Below, piece by piece: positions 15,120 through 23,823 of a DNA stretch of 29,741 bases. The notes below the pieces were generated by a model. The model saw only the letters and a program-made list of their open reading frames with translations. It had not been told where the DNA came from and did not search any database. Source of the DNA: Sulfidibacterium sp964598065 (lineage in GTDB: Bacteria > Bacteroidota > Bacteroidia > Bacteroidales > F082); NCBI GenBank assembly GCA_964598065.1, contig CAZRAW010000016.1, positions 1 through 29,741 of the forward strand, in the 5' to 3' direction. The position numbers were made by a program, and so were the translations under genes. The stretch's first letter is position 1. The number at the start of each line of letters is the position of its first letter.

Positions 15120-15860
15120 TTAAACCAGCACCTCCACCAGCTTCAGCATGACTTCCGTGGCTTTTCCCTGAAGAAAAACGTCTGTTATCTGATGGGTAAA
15201 ATTGGAGGGTTCGGTGTTGACTTCTATAATTTTTGCGTCGTTTTCTTTGGCGATATATGGAATCTCGCTGGCGGGCATGATTTCGCCGGTAGTACCGATC
15301 ACCAGAAAAATATCGGCACGGCGGGCGGCTTCCAGCGATTTTTCATAAGCCCGTGGAGGGATACCTTCACCGAAAAAGATAAAATCGGGTTTTACCAGTC
15401 CGTGGCACACATCGCAAAGCACCGGCAAATTGTCGAACCGGATATCCGGAATACCAAAATGTTTTCCGCATTTGGTACATACCAGGCTGTGCGAATTGCC
15501 GTGAAATTCATACACCTCACGGCTGCCCGCTTGTTGATGCAGGTTGTCAATATTTTGTGTGATGATATTTTCCAGCAAACCCTTCTCCTCCATTTTTGCC
15601 AAAGCAAAATGGGCCGCATTGGGATTTGCTTTTCCGAAGAAATCATAGAAAATTTCTTTAATCACCTTCCACGATTCCAGCGGATTTTGATGGAAATAGC
15701 CAATGTCGAGTACCGTCGGGTCGTAACGGCTCCAGAGGCCTTCGGGTCCGCGAAAAGGCGGAATGCCACTTTCCACGGAAATGCCTGCACCGGTAAAAGC
15801 CGTCGTGAAGCGGGATTTGCCGAGAAGTTCTGTCGCTTGCTGAAAAGCCTGCGCATTCAT
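15120..15860 (-). CDS. Sir2-family NAD-dependent protein deacylase
   Basis: 246 residues from the ATG at 15860; a longer in-frame start would run into the deaminase gene. Core motifs are intact: 'TGAGIS' (23-28), 'GIPPFRG' (32-38), 'TQNIDNLH' (101-108), catalytic H120 in 'FHGN', and a zinc site C128/C131 with C149/C152. 'GTTGEIMPASEIP' (189-201) stands where many sirtuins have GTSL/GTSG. It removes acyl groups from protein lysines using NAD+, releasing nicotinamide. The Tyr-x-x-Arg pair that CobB/SIRT5 use for succinyl-lysine is not seen in 'IKEIFYDFFGKANPNAAH', so deacetylation is more likely than desuccinylation. It follows the deaminase stop codon by four bases, so the two form an operon. 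Confidence 0.9.
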   Translation of the reverse strand: MNAQAFQQATELLGKSRFTTAFTGAGISVESGIPPFRGPEGLWSRYDPTVLDIGYFHQNPLESWKVIKEIFYDFFGKANPNAAHFALAKMEEKGLLENIITQNIDNLHQQAGSREVYEFHGNSHSLVCTKCGKHFGIPDIRFDNLPVLCDVCHGLVKPDFIFFGEGIPPRAYEKSLEAARRADIFLVIGTTGEIMPASEIPYIAKENDAKIIEVNTEPSNFTHQITDVFLQGKATEVMLKLVEVLV

Positions 15861-15864
15861 GATT

Positions 15865-16344
15865 CTAATAAGGGATTTTATTTTCAGCTTTAATCCATTC
15901 GTCAAAAATTTTCACGGCGCTTTCGCGCATCATTTGCACTGACAAGATGGAGCGTTCTTCCTTAGGAAGGGAAAATTCCTTGTAAATAAAAGAGTCGTCG
16001 AATTCGGCGCGTGCAGCATCATCTTTGGTAGCAGCGTAATATAATTTGTCGAAACGCGCCCAGTAGATGGCCCCGAGACACATGGGACACGGTTCGCAGC
16101 TCGAATAAATCTGACAGCCACTCAAATCGAAAGTCCCCAGATTATTGGCTGCATTACGGATAGCCACAATTTCGGCATGCGCCGTCGGGTCGTTGTCAGA
16201 GGTTACTTTATTTCTGCCAATCCCCACAACCTTTCCATCTTTCACAACCACAGCGCCGAATGGGCCGCCCTGCAATGCTTTCACATTCTCTTCGGCGAGA
16301 GAAATGGCTTTAGCCATAAATATTTTTTTATCTTCTTTTTCCAT
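15865..16344 (-). CDS. guaD: Guanine deaminase (CDA fold)
   Basis: 159 residues, close to B. subtilis GuaD in length. The zinc site is H56 and catalytic E58 in 'TAHAEIVAIR' plus C86 and C89 in 'SCEPCPMCLGAIYWAR'. The C-terminal 'FDDSFIYKEFSLP' (115-127) is characteristic of this guanine deaminase subgroup and separates it from TadA and cytidine deaminases. It hydrolyses guanine to xanthine and ammonia in the cytoplasm, for purine salvage or nitrogen release. It leads a two-gene unit with the sirtuin. A tRNA or other nucleobase deaminase is the less likely alternative. Confidence 0.9.
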   Translation of the reverse strand: MEKEDKKIFMAKAISLAEENVKALQGGPFGAVVVKDGKVVGIGRNKVTSDNDPTAHAEIVAIRNAANNLGTFDLSGCQIYSSCEPCPMCLGAIYWARFDKLYYAATKDDAARAEFDDSFIYKEFSLPKEERSILSVQMMRESAVKIFDEWIKAENKIPY

Positions 16345-16687
16345 TTGGTCAATTCTTTTAGTCGATTTTTTTCAAATATAGAAATTTATTCAATATCCAA
16401 AAAGCGCACAAAATTAGGAAAATATATGAGAGAGTGGAAAAAGCTGTTGGCATACATTATCTCTTTAAATATTTGAAAACGGATGACCAACAAGCCGAAC
16501 CATATCAATTAATCACGAAAAAATTTTAGGGTATTGCAACGCTGAAAACAGGAGAATTTCAAGTTTACTAATGTCTTCTTTCACATTCACCGTTACCCAC
16601 GGCCATCTTAATTACTAATGTTTTCCATCAACCCGGCGCATACAGGGGTTCAAACCCTGTTAGATTATTACCATCCCCGACATGCAA
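16345..16687. other. Non-coding stretch between guaD and the secDF terminator
   Basis: No gene is supported; the only start-to-stop frames are under 20 codons. It holds the guaD promoter region and a small hairpin ACAGGG/CCCTGT around GTTCAAA near 16645-16663. That hairpin competes with an ACCC/GGGT pairing starting near 16631. The GTTCAAA loop mimics a tRNA T-arm but no acceptor, D or anticodon arm accompanies it. Confidence 0.4.
16373..16380 (-). promoter_or_regulatory. -7 promoter box (TATATTTG) for guaD-sirtuin
   Basis: Full TAnnTTTG match 28 bases before the guaD ATG. A TTTG lies 17 bases upstream of it, a little closer than the usual 19-21. A second box-like TAATTTTG occurs at 16416-16409. 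Confidence 0.45.
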
Positions 16688-16723
16688 AATAAAAGCCCGA
16701 GCCCAAAGGCCCGGACTTTTATT
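16688..16723 (-). terminator. Hairpin downstream of secDF
   Basis: AATAAAAG/CTTTTATT, CCG/CGG and GCC/GGC segments form a 16-position stem with two mismatches and a CAAA loop, 23 bases after the secDF stop. The outer A/T pairs supply the T-rich 3' side on the minus strand. Confidence 0.7.
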
Positions 16724-16746
16724 ATTATTGAAATCTTAAAAGAAAA

Positions 16747-19700
16747 TTATTTTTTCTTTTTGGCTTTTCTTTGGTCAAGCTTGGTAGCTTTTTCTTCGAG
16801 CAATTTATCCTCCCGCTTTCCATGCAGCAAATCATAAGCAATGGGGCTGGCAGTAAACACTGACGAATAGGTACCAACTGTAATACCAATCAACAAGGCA
16901 AATACAAACCCGCGAATGACCTCACCACCAAAGAGGAAGATTACCAGCAATACCACCAGTGTTGTACCGGAAGTATTCATGGTACGGGCCAGCGTCTGGT
17001 TCAGACCTTCATTCATATTTCGCTTTAACGGATGTTTGGGAAACAGATGGACATTTTCGCGAATACGATCAAAGATAATCACCGTGTCGTTAATGGAATA
17101 CCCGATAATGGTCAGGATAGCGGCAACGAAAGACTGACCCACCTGCATACCAAACGGCAAAAGACCATGGAACAAAGAGAAAATACCTATTGTTATTAAT
17201 GTATCGTGGAACAATGCCAGCACCCCCCCGACTCCGTACTGCCAATTTCTAAAACGAATGGCAATGTAAACAAAGATAATAATCAGTGCAAAGAAAATGG
17301 CAAAATAGGCCTTTTCACGAATATCATAAGCAATCGTCGGTCCGAATTTTTGTGAACTTAAAATCCCAAGCAATTTATTTGTACCCTCGGTATCGGAGGT
17401 AAAATCTTTATAGGACAATGGCCTTCTATAAAAAGTCTTCAACCCCTGATACAATTTATTTTGAATAAGGGAATCAACATCATTACGATTATCATTAATA
17501 AGGTATTTTGTAACAATCTTTATCTGGTTGTCAGGGCCAAAAGTTTTCACTGTGGGGGATTGCTTATTAAACGCGACAGTCAGCGATTTACGAATAGCTT
17601 CCGTATTCACATTCCGATCGAAGCGCACCACGTAAGTACGGCCTCCGGTAAAGTCAACACCGAAGTCCATCCCTCTGGTGAAAAGCGAAACCAAACCAAT
17701 CAGGATTATAGTACCTGAGAAGATATAGGCTTTTTTTCGCATACTGATAAAGTCAAAATGGGTATTTGAAAGCGTATTGGCAGTCCATTTATAAGCGAAA
17801 GAAATAGTTCTGTTTTTTTGCAGCATCCGGTCAAAAATGATACGTGAAATGAAAATTGCAGTAAACAGTGAAGAGAGCAGACCGATAATCAACGTAGTAG
17901 CAAATCCCTGAATAGGACCGGTTCCGAATACATAAAGTACAACACCGGTCAGCAGGGTGGTTACGTTACCATCAATAATAGCAGAGTAAGCATTTTTATA
18001 TCCGTCGCTCAACGCCAGGCGCACACCTTTCCCTGCACGTATTTCCTCTTTGATACGTTCATATATAATCACGTTAGCATCCACCGCCATACCAAGTGTC
18101 AATACGATACCTGCCATACCGGGAAGTGTCAGCACAGCTCCAAGAGAGGCCAAAATACCGAGCAGGAAGAAAACGTTGACAATCAGAGCGAGGCTGGCTA
18201 CCCAACCGGCTTTTTTATAATAGACAATCATATAGGCCAGCACCACGATAAACGCCAAAAGAAAACTGTTCATACTGGCTTTTACGGCTTCGCGTCCCAA
18301 TGAAGGGCCAACAACAGCTTCCTCAACAATTTTGGCAGGTGCAGGCAATTTACCTGCTTTCAAAATATTGGCAAGGTCTTTGGCCTCTGTCACGCTCATA
18401 TCTCCCCCGGAAATAGAAGAACGACCATTAGGAATCTGATCATTTACCACCGGATGGGAATAAACATAACCATCCAAAACAATAGCTACCTGTTTTCCAA
18501 TGTTTTCGCCGGTAATTCTTTTCCAAATTTTAGCCCCCTGACTGTTCATTTGCAAATCAACCGTTACCCGTCCGTTCTGGTCAAAATCCTGGCGGGCATC
18601 GGAAATAACATCGCCACCCAAAGCAGCACTTCCATCACGTGAACTTGCCTTTAAAGCGATCAATGCCAGCATATTGGGTGTTCTGGGATTGGGTTTTACC
18701 GCCCAGGCAAGTTTCAAATCGCGTGGGAAAATATTTTTTACCAAAGCCAGCATTCGGTTCACCCTTGCAGTATCTTTAATAGCGGCAACACCAACGGTGG
18801 CAGTGTTAGCAGGATAATAACTGCCATTTTTTTTCTGATAATAAGAAGGATGCAAATAGGCGTACAGCGGATTCCGTTTAGTGTAAGCTTGCATGGAGGC
18901 GCTCTCATTTTGCCCATGGGTAGTATCTTTTGCTATTTGTTTCAGCAAATTGTTGGTGGCACTACTTGCAGCCTGTTGACGTTTTGATTTCTTTGAACCG
19001 GCGGTTTTTATGGTTTTTTGTGTAGCGAGGTGGGTAGTATCCGTTTTCAGCAGGCCACCTTCAACACGCAGTTTGGCGTTAGCCTCATCGAAATAAGTAT
19101 AAACATCCGAAAAATTATAGGTTTCCCAGAATTGCAGTTTGGCAGTTCCCTGCAAAAGCTTTCTTACACGCTCCGGATCCTTTATACCCGGTAGTTCAAC
19201 CATAATTCTGCCACTGGCAACCAGTTTCCGTATATTAGGCTGTGCCACACCAAAACGGTCAATACGTGTACGCAAAATCTGGAACGTACGGTTTACAGCG
19301 CCTGCAGTTTCTTTTTTCAAGACGCTGAGCACCTCGGCATTACTTGAAGTTGTGGTAATTCCTTTGTCTTTAAATTCATAAAGAAAAATAGAGGCGAGAC
19401 GGGCGTTGGGGTCTATTTTTTCAAAGGCTTCTCCAAAAAGAGTAACAAAATCTTTGTTACTGTGCTGTTGCATTTCAGTGGCTATTTTCATGGCCTTGCG
19501 ATAGACAGGGTCTTTACTGTGACCAGCCAACGCATTCACAATATCCTGTACTTTAACCTGGAGTACAACATTCATACCTCCTTTTAGGTCAAGACCAAGA
19601 TTCAGTTCTCTATCTTTAACCTGTTTGTAAGTATATTTGCCAATTCCCAGATTGTAAACCACTTCATTGTTCACACTGTCAAGATAATATTTCTCACGTG

Positions 19701-19905
19701 CTTTGGAAATTGAATCAAGGTAGTAAACTTCTTTAGCATGATCCCCGTTTGCAAGTTGTTTCGCCAAGCGGGTTGCTTTGCCGTTCTCCGCATAAGCTTT
19801 TGCTTCTTTCTTTACCCTTGCAGCCACGTACGTAAAACTCAACTGGTAGAGGCAAACCAAGGCAAAGGCAATAGCAAAAAACTTAATAGCTCCTTTATTT
19901 TGCAT
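16747..19905 (-). CDS. secDF: Fused protein translocase subunit SecDF
   Basis: 1052 residues: SecD and SecF in one chain, as is usual in Bacteroidota. SecD has a first helix (about 8-28), 'LGLDLKGGMNVVLQV' (103-117), a large periplasmic P1 domain, 'LRTRIDRFGV' (211-220), then helices from about 545 and the proton-path signature 'GMAVDANVIIYERIKEE' with D609 (605-621). SecF has 'MDFGVDFTGGRTYVVRF' (746-762) and 'GYSINDTVIIFDRIREN' with D940 (935-951). It uses the proton gradient to help SecYEG finish protein export at the inner membrane. A Lys/Ser/Thr/Gln-rich, low-complexity insert of about 60 residues (285-345) in P1 is longer than in E. coli SecD. Single-gene unit with its own promoter and terminator. 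Confidence 0.96.
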   Translation of the reverse strand: MQNKGAIKFFAIAFALVCLYQLSFTYVAARVKKEAKAYAENGKATRLAKQLANGDHAKEVYYLDSISKAREKYYLDSVNNEVVYNLGIGKYTYKQVKDRELNLGLDLKGGMNVVLQVKVQDIVNALAGHSKDPVYRKAMKIATEMQQHSNKDFVTLFGEAFEKIDPNARLASIFLYEFKDKGITTTSSNAEVLSVLKKETAGAVNRTFQILRTRIDRFGVAQPNIRKLVASGRIMVELPGIKDPERVRKLLQGTAKLQFWETYNFSDVYTYFDEANAKLRVEGGLLKTDTTHLATQKTIKTAGSKKSKRQQAASSATNNLLKQIAKDTTHGQNESASMQAYTKRNPLYAYLHPSYYQKKNGSYYPANTATVGVAAIKDTARVNRMLALVKNIFPRDLKLAWAVKPNPRTPNMLALIALKASSRDGSAALGGDVISDARQDFDQNGRVTVDLQMNSQGAKIWKRITGENIGKQVAIVLDGYVYSHPVVNDQIPNGRSSISGGDMSVTEAKDLANILKAGKLPAPAKIVEEAVVGPSLGREAVKASMNSFLLAFIVVLAYMIVYYKKAGWVASLALIVNVFFLLGILASLGAVLTLPGMAGIVLTLGMAVDANVIIYERIKEEIRAGKGVRLALSDGYKNAYSAIIDGNVTTLLTGVVLYVFGTGPIQGFATTLIIGLLSSLFTAIFISRIIFDRMLQKNRTISFAYKWTANTLSNTHFDFISMRKKAYIFSGTIILIGLVSLFTRGMDFGVDFTGGRTYVVRFDRNVNTEAIRKSLTVAFNKQSPTVKTFGPDNQIKIVTKYLINDNRNDVDSLIQNKLYQGLKTFYRRPLSYKDFTSDTEGTNKLLGILSSQKFGPTIAYDIREKAYFAIFFALIIIFVYIAIRFRNWQYGVGGVLALFHDTLITIGIFSLFHGLLPFGMQVGQSFVAAILTIIGYSINDTVIIFDRIRENVHLFPKHPLKRNMNEGLNQTLARTMNTSGTTLVVLLVIFLFGGEVIRGFVFALLIGITVGTYSSVFTASPIAYDLLHGKREDKLLEEKATKLDQRKAKKKK

Positions 19906-19949
19906 TTGAAATTAGATGTTTATAATTTTACTTTCATTTTAAGAGGGTG

Positions 19950-19980
19950 CAAAAATAGAATAATATTTTATACTTAACAA
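19950..19980 (-). promoter_or_regulatory. Predicted promoter of secDF
   Basis: TTG (complement of 19978-19980), a 20-base spacer and TATTTTTG (19957-19950), a full match to the Bacteroidota -33/-7 pattern. The box ends 44 bases before the ATG, the longest such distance among the promoters called here. Confidence 0.6.
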
Positions 19981-20102
19981 TATCGTTTACAACCATCGAA
20001 GTTGAATTGTTCAAAATTACCACTTTTCCACCAGTATTTTAACAGGAAAATATTTATTCATTAAGACTAATCTTTTTCTCTTTTAATGTACAATACTAAT
20101 TT

Positions 20103-21419
20103 TTAATATTTTAACCATTTCCACAAATCTGAATAACTTATCTTTTTACCATATATTAAAATACCGATACGGTAAATTTTTCCTGCTAAAAAAGTTGTAA
20201 ATACAAAGGTCAGCAATAGTAATCCTGCAGAAAGCCCTATTTGCCAGTAAGGTACACCAAAAGGAATACGCATCATCATAATTACCGGAGAGGTAAAGGG
20301 AATCATGGACATCCAAAAGGCCAGCACACCATCGGGCTGGTTGGCTATCACGCTGGTCATTGCTACGGAAAAAATCAAAGGTATGGATACCGGTAACATG
20401 AATTGCTGGGCATCTGCATCGTGGTCGATAGCTCCGCCGATGGCTGCAAAAAGAGAAGAATACAGCAGATATCCACCGAGAAAATAGAAGAGAAAACTAA
20501 CAATCATCACTTTAAAATTGATAGAAGAAAGTAATCCGGAAATTTGCACCATGGCCATACTGCCGGTATTGTCAGCCATGGCGCCGGCCTGCCCCGAAGA
20601 AACACTTTGTTCCGTTAGTGTTTTAATACCAGCCGCAATGTCTCCACTCATAATTCCCGTCCGGAAAACACCCACGAGAGCGAGCGTAAGAACTACCCAC
20701 AGCAAAAACTGGGTAAGGCCTACCAAACCGACGCCGATAATTTTACCGAGCATCAGCTGGAAAGGCTTCACCGAGGAGATAATCACTTCCACAATGCGAC
20801 TTTGTTTTTCTTCCATTACCCCTCTCATAACCTGTGCTCCGTACATAAAAACAAACATGTAAATGAGAATCCCCGAAAAGATAGCCAGCCCTGTTTCCAC
20901 ACCAGTGTCGCTCTGTTTTTCGATACCTTCCTTGGTTACTTTTATCGTTATCAAATTAATGTTGGCTTTAACGGATTTAATCACTTCGGGATTGATGCCT
21001 TTGGCCAGCAGTTTTTTATTTTCTACGACATTTCTCATAACCGTTTTAATATAGCTGCGCAGAAACAATCCGGGTTGTTTGATGGAGAAAAGCTCTGCAT
21101 TTTCAGGAAGATTCAATTCGGGGAGTGGGATATACAACAGCAAATTTCCTTTCGCAAGCGCCTCGGCTTTGGCTTGCTGCACATTTTCATTCACATAATA
21201 GAACTGTATATTTCCCTGACTATGAAATTTTTGATAAAACCAGCCTGTTTCATCCAAAACAGCTACTTTTTTCATCGAAGTGCTCACCTCCGACAAATAC
21301 ACCGGCAGGATGACCAGGGCAGCAATGAGAATGGGGCCAAGAATCGTCATTATTATAAACGACTTTTTACGGATACGTGTCAGGTATTCCCGCCGAATAA
21401 TCAGTAATATTTTTTCCAT
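20103..21419 (-). CDS. ABC-2 type (NatB-like) transporter permease
   Basis: 438 residues from the ATG at 21419, chosen over an upstream in-frame start 90 bases earlier because 'MEKILLIIRREYLTRIRKKSF' (shown as residues 1-21 in outline) is the normal N-terminus of this family and GATATTTG lies 24 bases before it. One helix (about 22-42) precedes an extracytoplasmic domain of about 150 residues; five or so helices follow from about 180. 'GVMEEKQSRIVEVIISSVKP' is the coupling-helix signature of ABC-2 permeases. It would export ions or small molecules with an ATPase partner. No ATP-binding gene is adjacent: upstream is divergent pepT, downstream is secDF. Confidence 0.85.
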   Translation of the reverse strand: MEKILLIIRREYLTRIRKKSFIIMTILGPILIAALVILPVYLSEVSTSMKKVAVLDETGWFYQKFHSQGNIQFYYVNENVQQAKAEALAKGNLLLYIPLPELNLPENAELFSIKQPGLFLRSYIKTVMRNVVENKKLLAKGINPEVIKSVKANINLITIKVTKEGIEKQSDTGVETGLAIFSGILIYMFVFMYGAQVMRGVMEEKQSRIVEVIISSVKPFQLMLGKIIGVGLVGLTQFLLWVVLTLALVGVFRTGIMSGDIAAGIKTLTEQSVSSGQAGAMADNTGSMAMVQISGLLSSINFKVMIVSFLFYFLGGYLLYSSLFAAIGGAIDHDADAQQFMLPVSIPLIFSVAMTSVIANQPDGVLAFWMSMIPFTSPVIMMMRIPFGVPYWQIGLSAGLLLLTFVFTTFLAGKIYRIGILIYGKKISYSDLWKWLKY

Positions 21420-21579
21420 GTTTTGTGTGGACAATAATGCATGCAAATATCTGAAAATTTTTGCTCCAAATTTTAAGTGGAATTTTACATTTGCCAGGGT
21501 TAATTCCAAAATCTGACTTCTAAAATCTAAAATCTTTAATTTTTATTGAATCTATGAATAACTTTCCAAACGGTTTGGC

Positions 21580-21587
21580 TAACTTTG
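21580..21587 (+). promoter_or_regulatory. -7 promoter box (TAACTTTG) for pepT
   Basis: Full TAnnTTTG match, 18 bases before the ATG at 21606; this favours that ATG over the one at 21585, which overlaps the box. No convincing -33. Confidence 0.5.
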
Positions 21588-21605
21588 CGAAAATTTAAAA
21601 ACATC

Positions 21606-22838
21606 ATGGAGAAAGTAGAAGAACGGTTTATTCGCTATGCGAAAATTGACACACAGTCGGATCCGGAAAACGAGCAATGCCCCAGCACGGAAAGACAATG
21701 GAAACTGGCTAAACTTCTTACTGAAGAGCTTGGAAATCTAGGTTTCGAGGACGTAACCCTCGACGAGCATGCATACGTGATGGCCACGCTGCCCGCCAAT
21801 ACAAAAAAAGAAATCCCCACCATTGGTTTCATTGCACACATGGACACGGCACCCGATTTTACAGCCGAAAATGTAAATCCCCAACTGCACAAAAATTATA
21901 ATGGCAGCGACCTTATACTAAATAAGGAACAAAATATTGTCATGTCTCCCTCCGTTTTCACGGAATTATCAAATTATAAGGGGCAAACACTCATCACCAC
22001 CGATGGCACCACACTTCTCGGGGCCGATGACAAAGCCGGCGTGGCAGAAATCATTGCAGGCATGGAGTACTTGATGGAACATCCGGAAATTAAACACGGA
22101 AAAATACGTATTGCTTTTAATCCCGATGAAGAAGTCGGACGAGGCGCTCACCTGTTTGATGTGGAAAAATTCGGCGCCCAATGGGCCTACACGTTGGATG
22201 GCGGACAGGTGGGAGAGCTGGAGTATGAAAATTTTAATGCTGCCGGAGCAAAAGTTACGGTTAAAGGGGTAAGCGTCCATCCCGGCACAGCCTACCACCA
22301 AATGATTAATTCCATACTTATAGCTAATAAATTTATTTCTTCGTTACCAGTCGATGAAATACCTGAAAAAACCTATGGCTACGAAGGCTTCTACCATTTG
22401 TATCAGGTAAAAGGTAATGTAGAGAAGACAGAATTACAATATATTATCCGTGACCATGACCGGAAATCTTTTGAAAATAAAAAGGAACTCTTTCTTCAAG
22501 TGGCAAAGGCAGTGAACAATGGTTCTAAGAAACAACTGGTAACCGTTGAAATGGAAGACCAATATTACAACATGCGCGAAAAGATTGAGTCACAAATGCA
22601 TATTATTGAAATTGCGAGGAGAGCTATGGATGCTTTAGATATAAAACCGATTGTCAAGGCTATCAGAGGCGGTACCGATGGGGCACAACTCTCTTTCAAA
22701 GGACTCCCCTGCCCCAACTTATACACCGGTGGTCACAATTATCACGGACGGTACGAATACATTCCCGTTGAATCGATGTACAAAGCAGTCGATGTTATCG
22801 TAAAGATTATAGAGCTCACGGCAAAAAAGTATGCATAG
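21606..22838 (+). CDS. pepT: Peptidase T (tripeptide aminopeptidase)
   Basis: 410 residues, the usual PepT length. M20-family di-zinc site: H78 and D80 in 'IAHMDTAPD', bridging D141 in 'LLGADDKAG', catalytic E175 and ligand E176 in 'NPDEEVGRGA', D198 in 'YTLDGG', and a C-terminal histidine in 'YTGGHNYHGRYEYIPVESM'. A lid domain (about 208-320) lies between. It releases the N-terminal residue from tripeptides in the cytoplasm. It is divergent from the ABC permease and ends in a strong terminator, so it is a single-gene unit. Confidence 0.96.
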   Translation: MEKVEERFIRYAKIDTQSDPENEQCPSTERQWKLAKLLTEELGNLGFEDVTLDEHAYVMATLPANTKKEIPTIGFIAHMDTAPDFTAENVNPQLHKNYNGSDLILNKEQNIVMSPSVFTELSNYKGQTLITTDGTTLLGADDKAGVAEIIAGMEYLMEHPEIKHGKIRIAFNPDEEVGRGAHLFDVEKFGAQWAYTLDGGQVGELEYENFNAAGAKVTVKGVSVHPGTAYHQMINSILIANKFISSLPVDEIPEKTYGYEGFYHLYQVKGNVEKTELQYIIRDHDRKSFENKKELFLQVAKAVNNGSKKQLVTVEMEDQYYNMREKIESQMHIIEIARRAMDALDIKPIVKAIRGGTDGAQLSFKGLPCPNLYTGGHNYHGRYEYIPVESMYKAVDVIVKIIELTAKKYA

Positions 22839-22866
22839 TCCATACGGGATAAAAGAATATTTTAGG

Positions 22867-22896
22867 AAAGCGGCAAAATATTTTGTCGCTTTTTTT
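22867..22896 (+). terminator. Intrinsic terminator of pepT
   Basis: AAAGCGGCAAAA (22867-22878) pairs with TTTTGTCGCTTT (22881-22892) with one G-T wobble, followed by a T run to 22896. It starts 28 bases after the pepT stop. The rest of the spacer to rsmE (to 23096) is open in frame with rsmE but lacks a credible upstream start. Confidence 0.85.
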
Positions 22897-23096
22897 GTCT
22901 CTGACAAATAACAGTGGATGCTTGTCGGGATTGTCCTTCCTGTAGCTTCCAGACTTTTTGGGATACCGCACGGCAATACATGTTTACCGGAGTGAAACAG
23001 GACAATCAAAATTCACTCGAAAAAATCACCGGCGCAAAAACAAACAAAATCTTTTACCTTTACACTTTTGAAAACGGACTGAAATCACATTACCGT

Positions 23097-23804
23097 ATGA
23101 ACACCAATCTTTTTTATGCTCCGGATATTATGCTACCGGTTTTTCAGCTGACGGACGAAGAATCGAAGCATATTGTCAAAGTCCTGCGTATGAAAGTCGG
23201 CGACAATATCCTTTTTACCGATGGGAAAGGTATGCTGTACCATTGCCGCATAGCCGAAGCCAATCCGAGAGGCTGCTTTGTGGAAGTGCTCAAAGGAGAA
23301 AAAGGAACCGACCGGCGGGATTTCTTCTTGCAAATAGCTGTGGCCCCTACCAAAAACATCAACCGTTTTGAATGGTTTCTGGAAAAAGCCACTGAAATCG
23401 GCATCGACCGTATCACCCCTTTTATCAGCGAACATTCCGAGCGAAAGATACTGAAAGCAGAACGCCTGAACCGTGTGATTACAGCGGCCATGAAACAGTC
23501 ACTCAAAACGTTTCATCCGATTTTGGATGAGGCTGCCAGGTTTGAAGAACTCATCCGGCAGCCTTTTGAAGGCGAAAAATTCATAGCCTATATCGACAAG
23601 GAGGTAACGCTGGAGCTTTTCAAAGCTTACCACCGCGGCAGCAATGCATTGGTACTAATTGGGCCCGAAGGCGATTTTAGTCCGGAAGAAGTAGAAGCAG
23701 CCAAATCTCTCGGTTTTGTCCCCGTGAAACTGGGTCTTTCGCGACTACGCACAGAAACGGCAGCAGTGGCAGCTTGTCATACCATCAATCTGTTAAATTA
23801 TTAA
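23097..23804 (+). CDS. rsmE: 16S rRNA (uracil(1498)-N3)-methyltransferase
   Basis: 235 residues from the ATG at 23097; the frame stays open 180 bases upstream, but family homology begins at 'MNTNLFYAPD'. The N-terminal PUA-like part includes 'ESKHIVKVLRMKVGD' (22-36). The SPOUT methyltransferase part has 'EKATEIGIDRITPF', 'IGPEGDFSPEEVEAA' and the knot 'LGLSRLRTETAAVAA', which binds S-adenosylmethionine. It methylates U1498 of 16S rRNA on the assembled 30S subunit. The flavoprotein gene follows after 19 bases on the same strand, so cotranscription is likely. A weak -7 candidate is CACTTTTG at 23063-23070. Confidence 0.94.
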   Translation: MNTNLFYAPDIMLPVFQLTDEESKHIVKVLRMKVGDNILFTDGKGMLYHCRIAEANPRGCFVEVLKGEKGTDRRDFFLQIAVAPTKNINRFEWFLEKATEIGIDRITPFISEHSERKILKAERLNRVITAAMKQSLKTFHPILDEAARFEELIRQPFEGEKFIAYIDKEVTLELFKAYHRGSNALVLIGPEGDFSPEEVEAAKSLGFVPVKLGLSRLRTETAAVAACHTINLLNY

Positions 23805-23823
23805 TGGACATTTCCATGTGAGC

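Noticed and set aside
15120..15860. Sirtuin as an anti-phage NADase (defence) gene
   Set aside because: It is a compact single-domain deacylase with a zinc site and full catalytic set, paired with guaD. Defence SIR2 proteins usually carry extra domains and partners such as Argonaute or ATPase genes, none of which are here.
15093..15893. A 266-codon open frame on the plus strand opposite the sirtuin
   Set aside because: The minus-strand frame has all sirtuin catalytic and zinc residues. The antisense frame is a codon-bias shadow with no recognisable motif.
16640..16670. Possible tRNA gene
   Set aside because: Only a T-arm-like hairpin is present. No acceptor, D or anticodon stem can be drawn around it at tRNA spacing.
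22914..23096. N-terminal extension of RsmE
   Set aside because: The frame is open, but the family begins at the ATG at 23097 and the extension follows the pepT terminator without a plausible fold or start signal.
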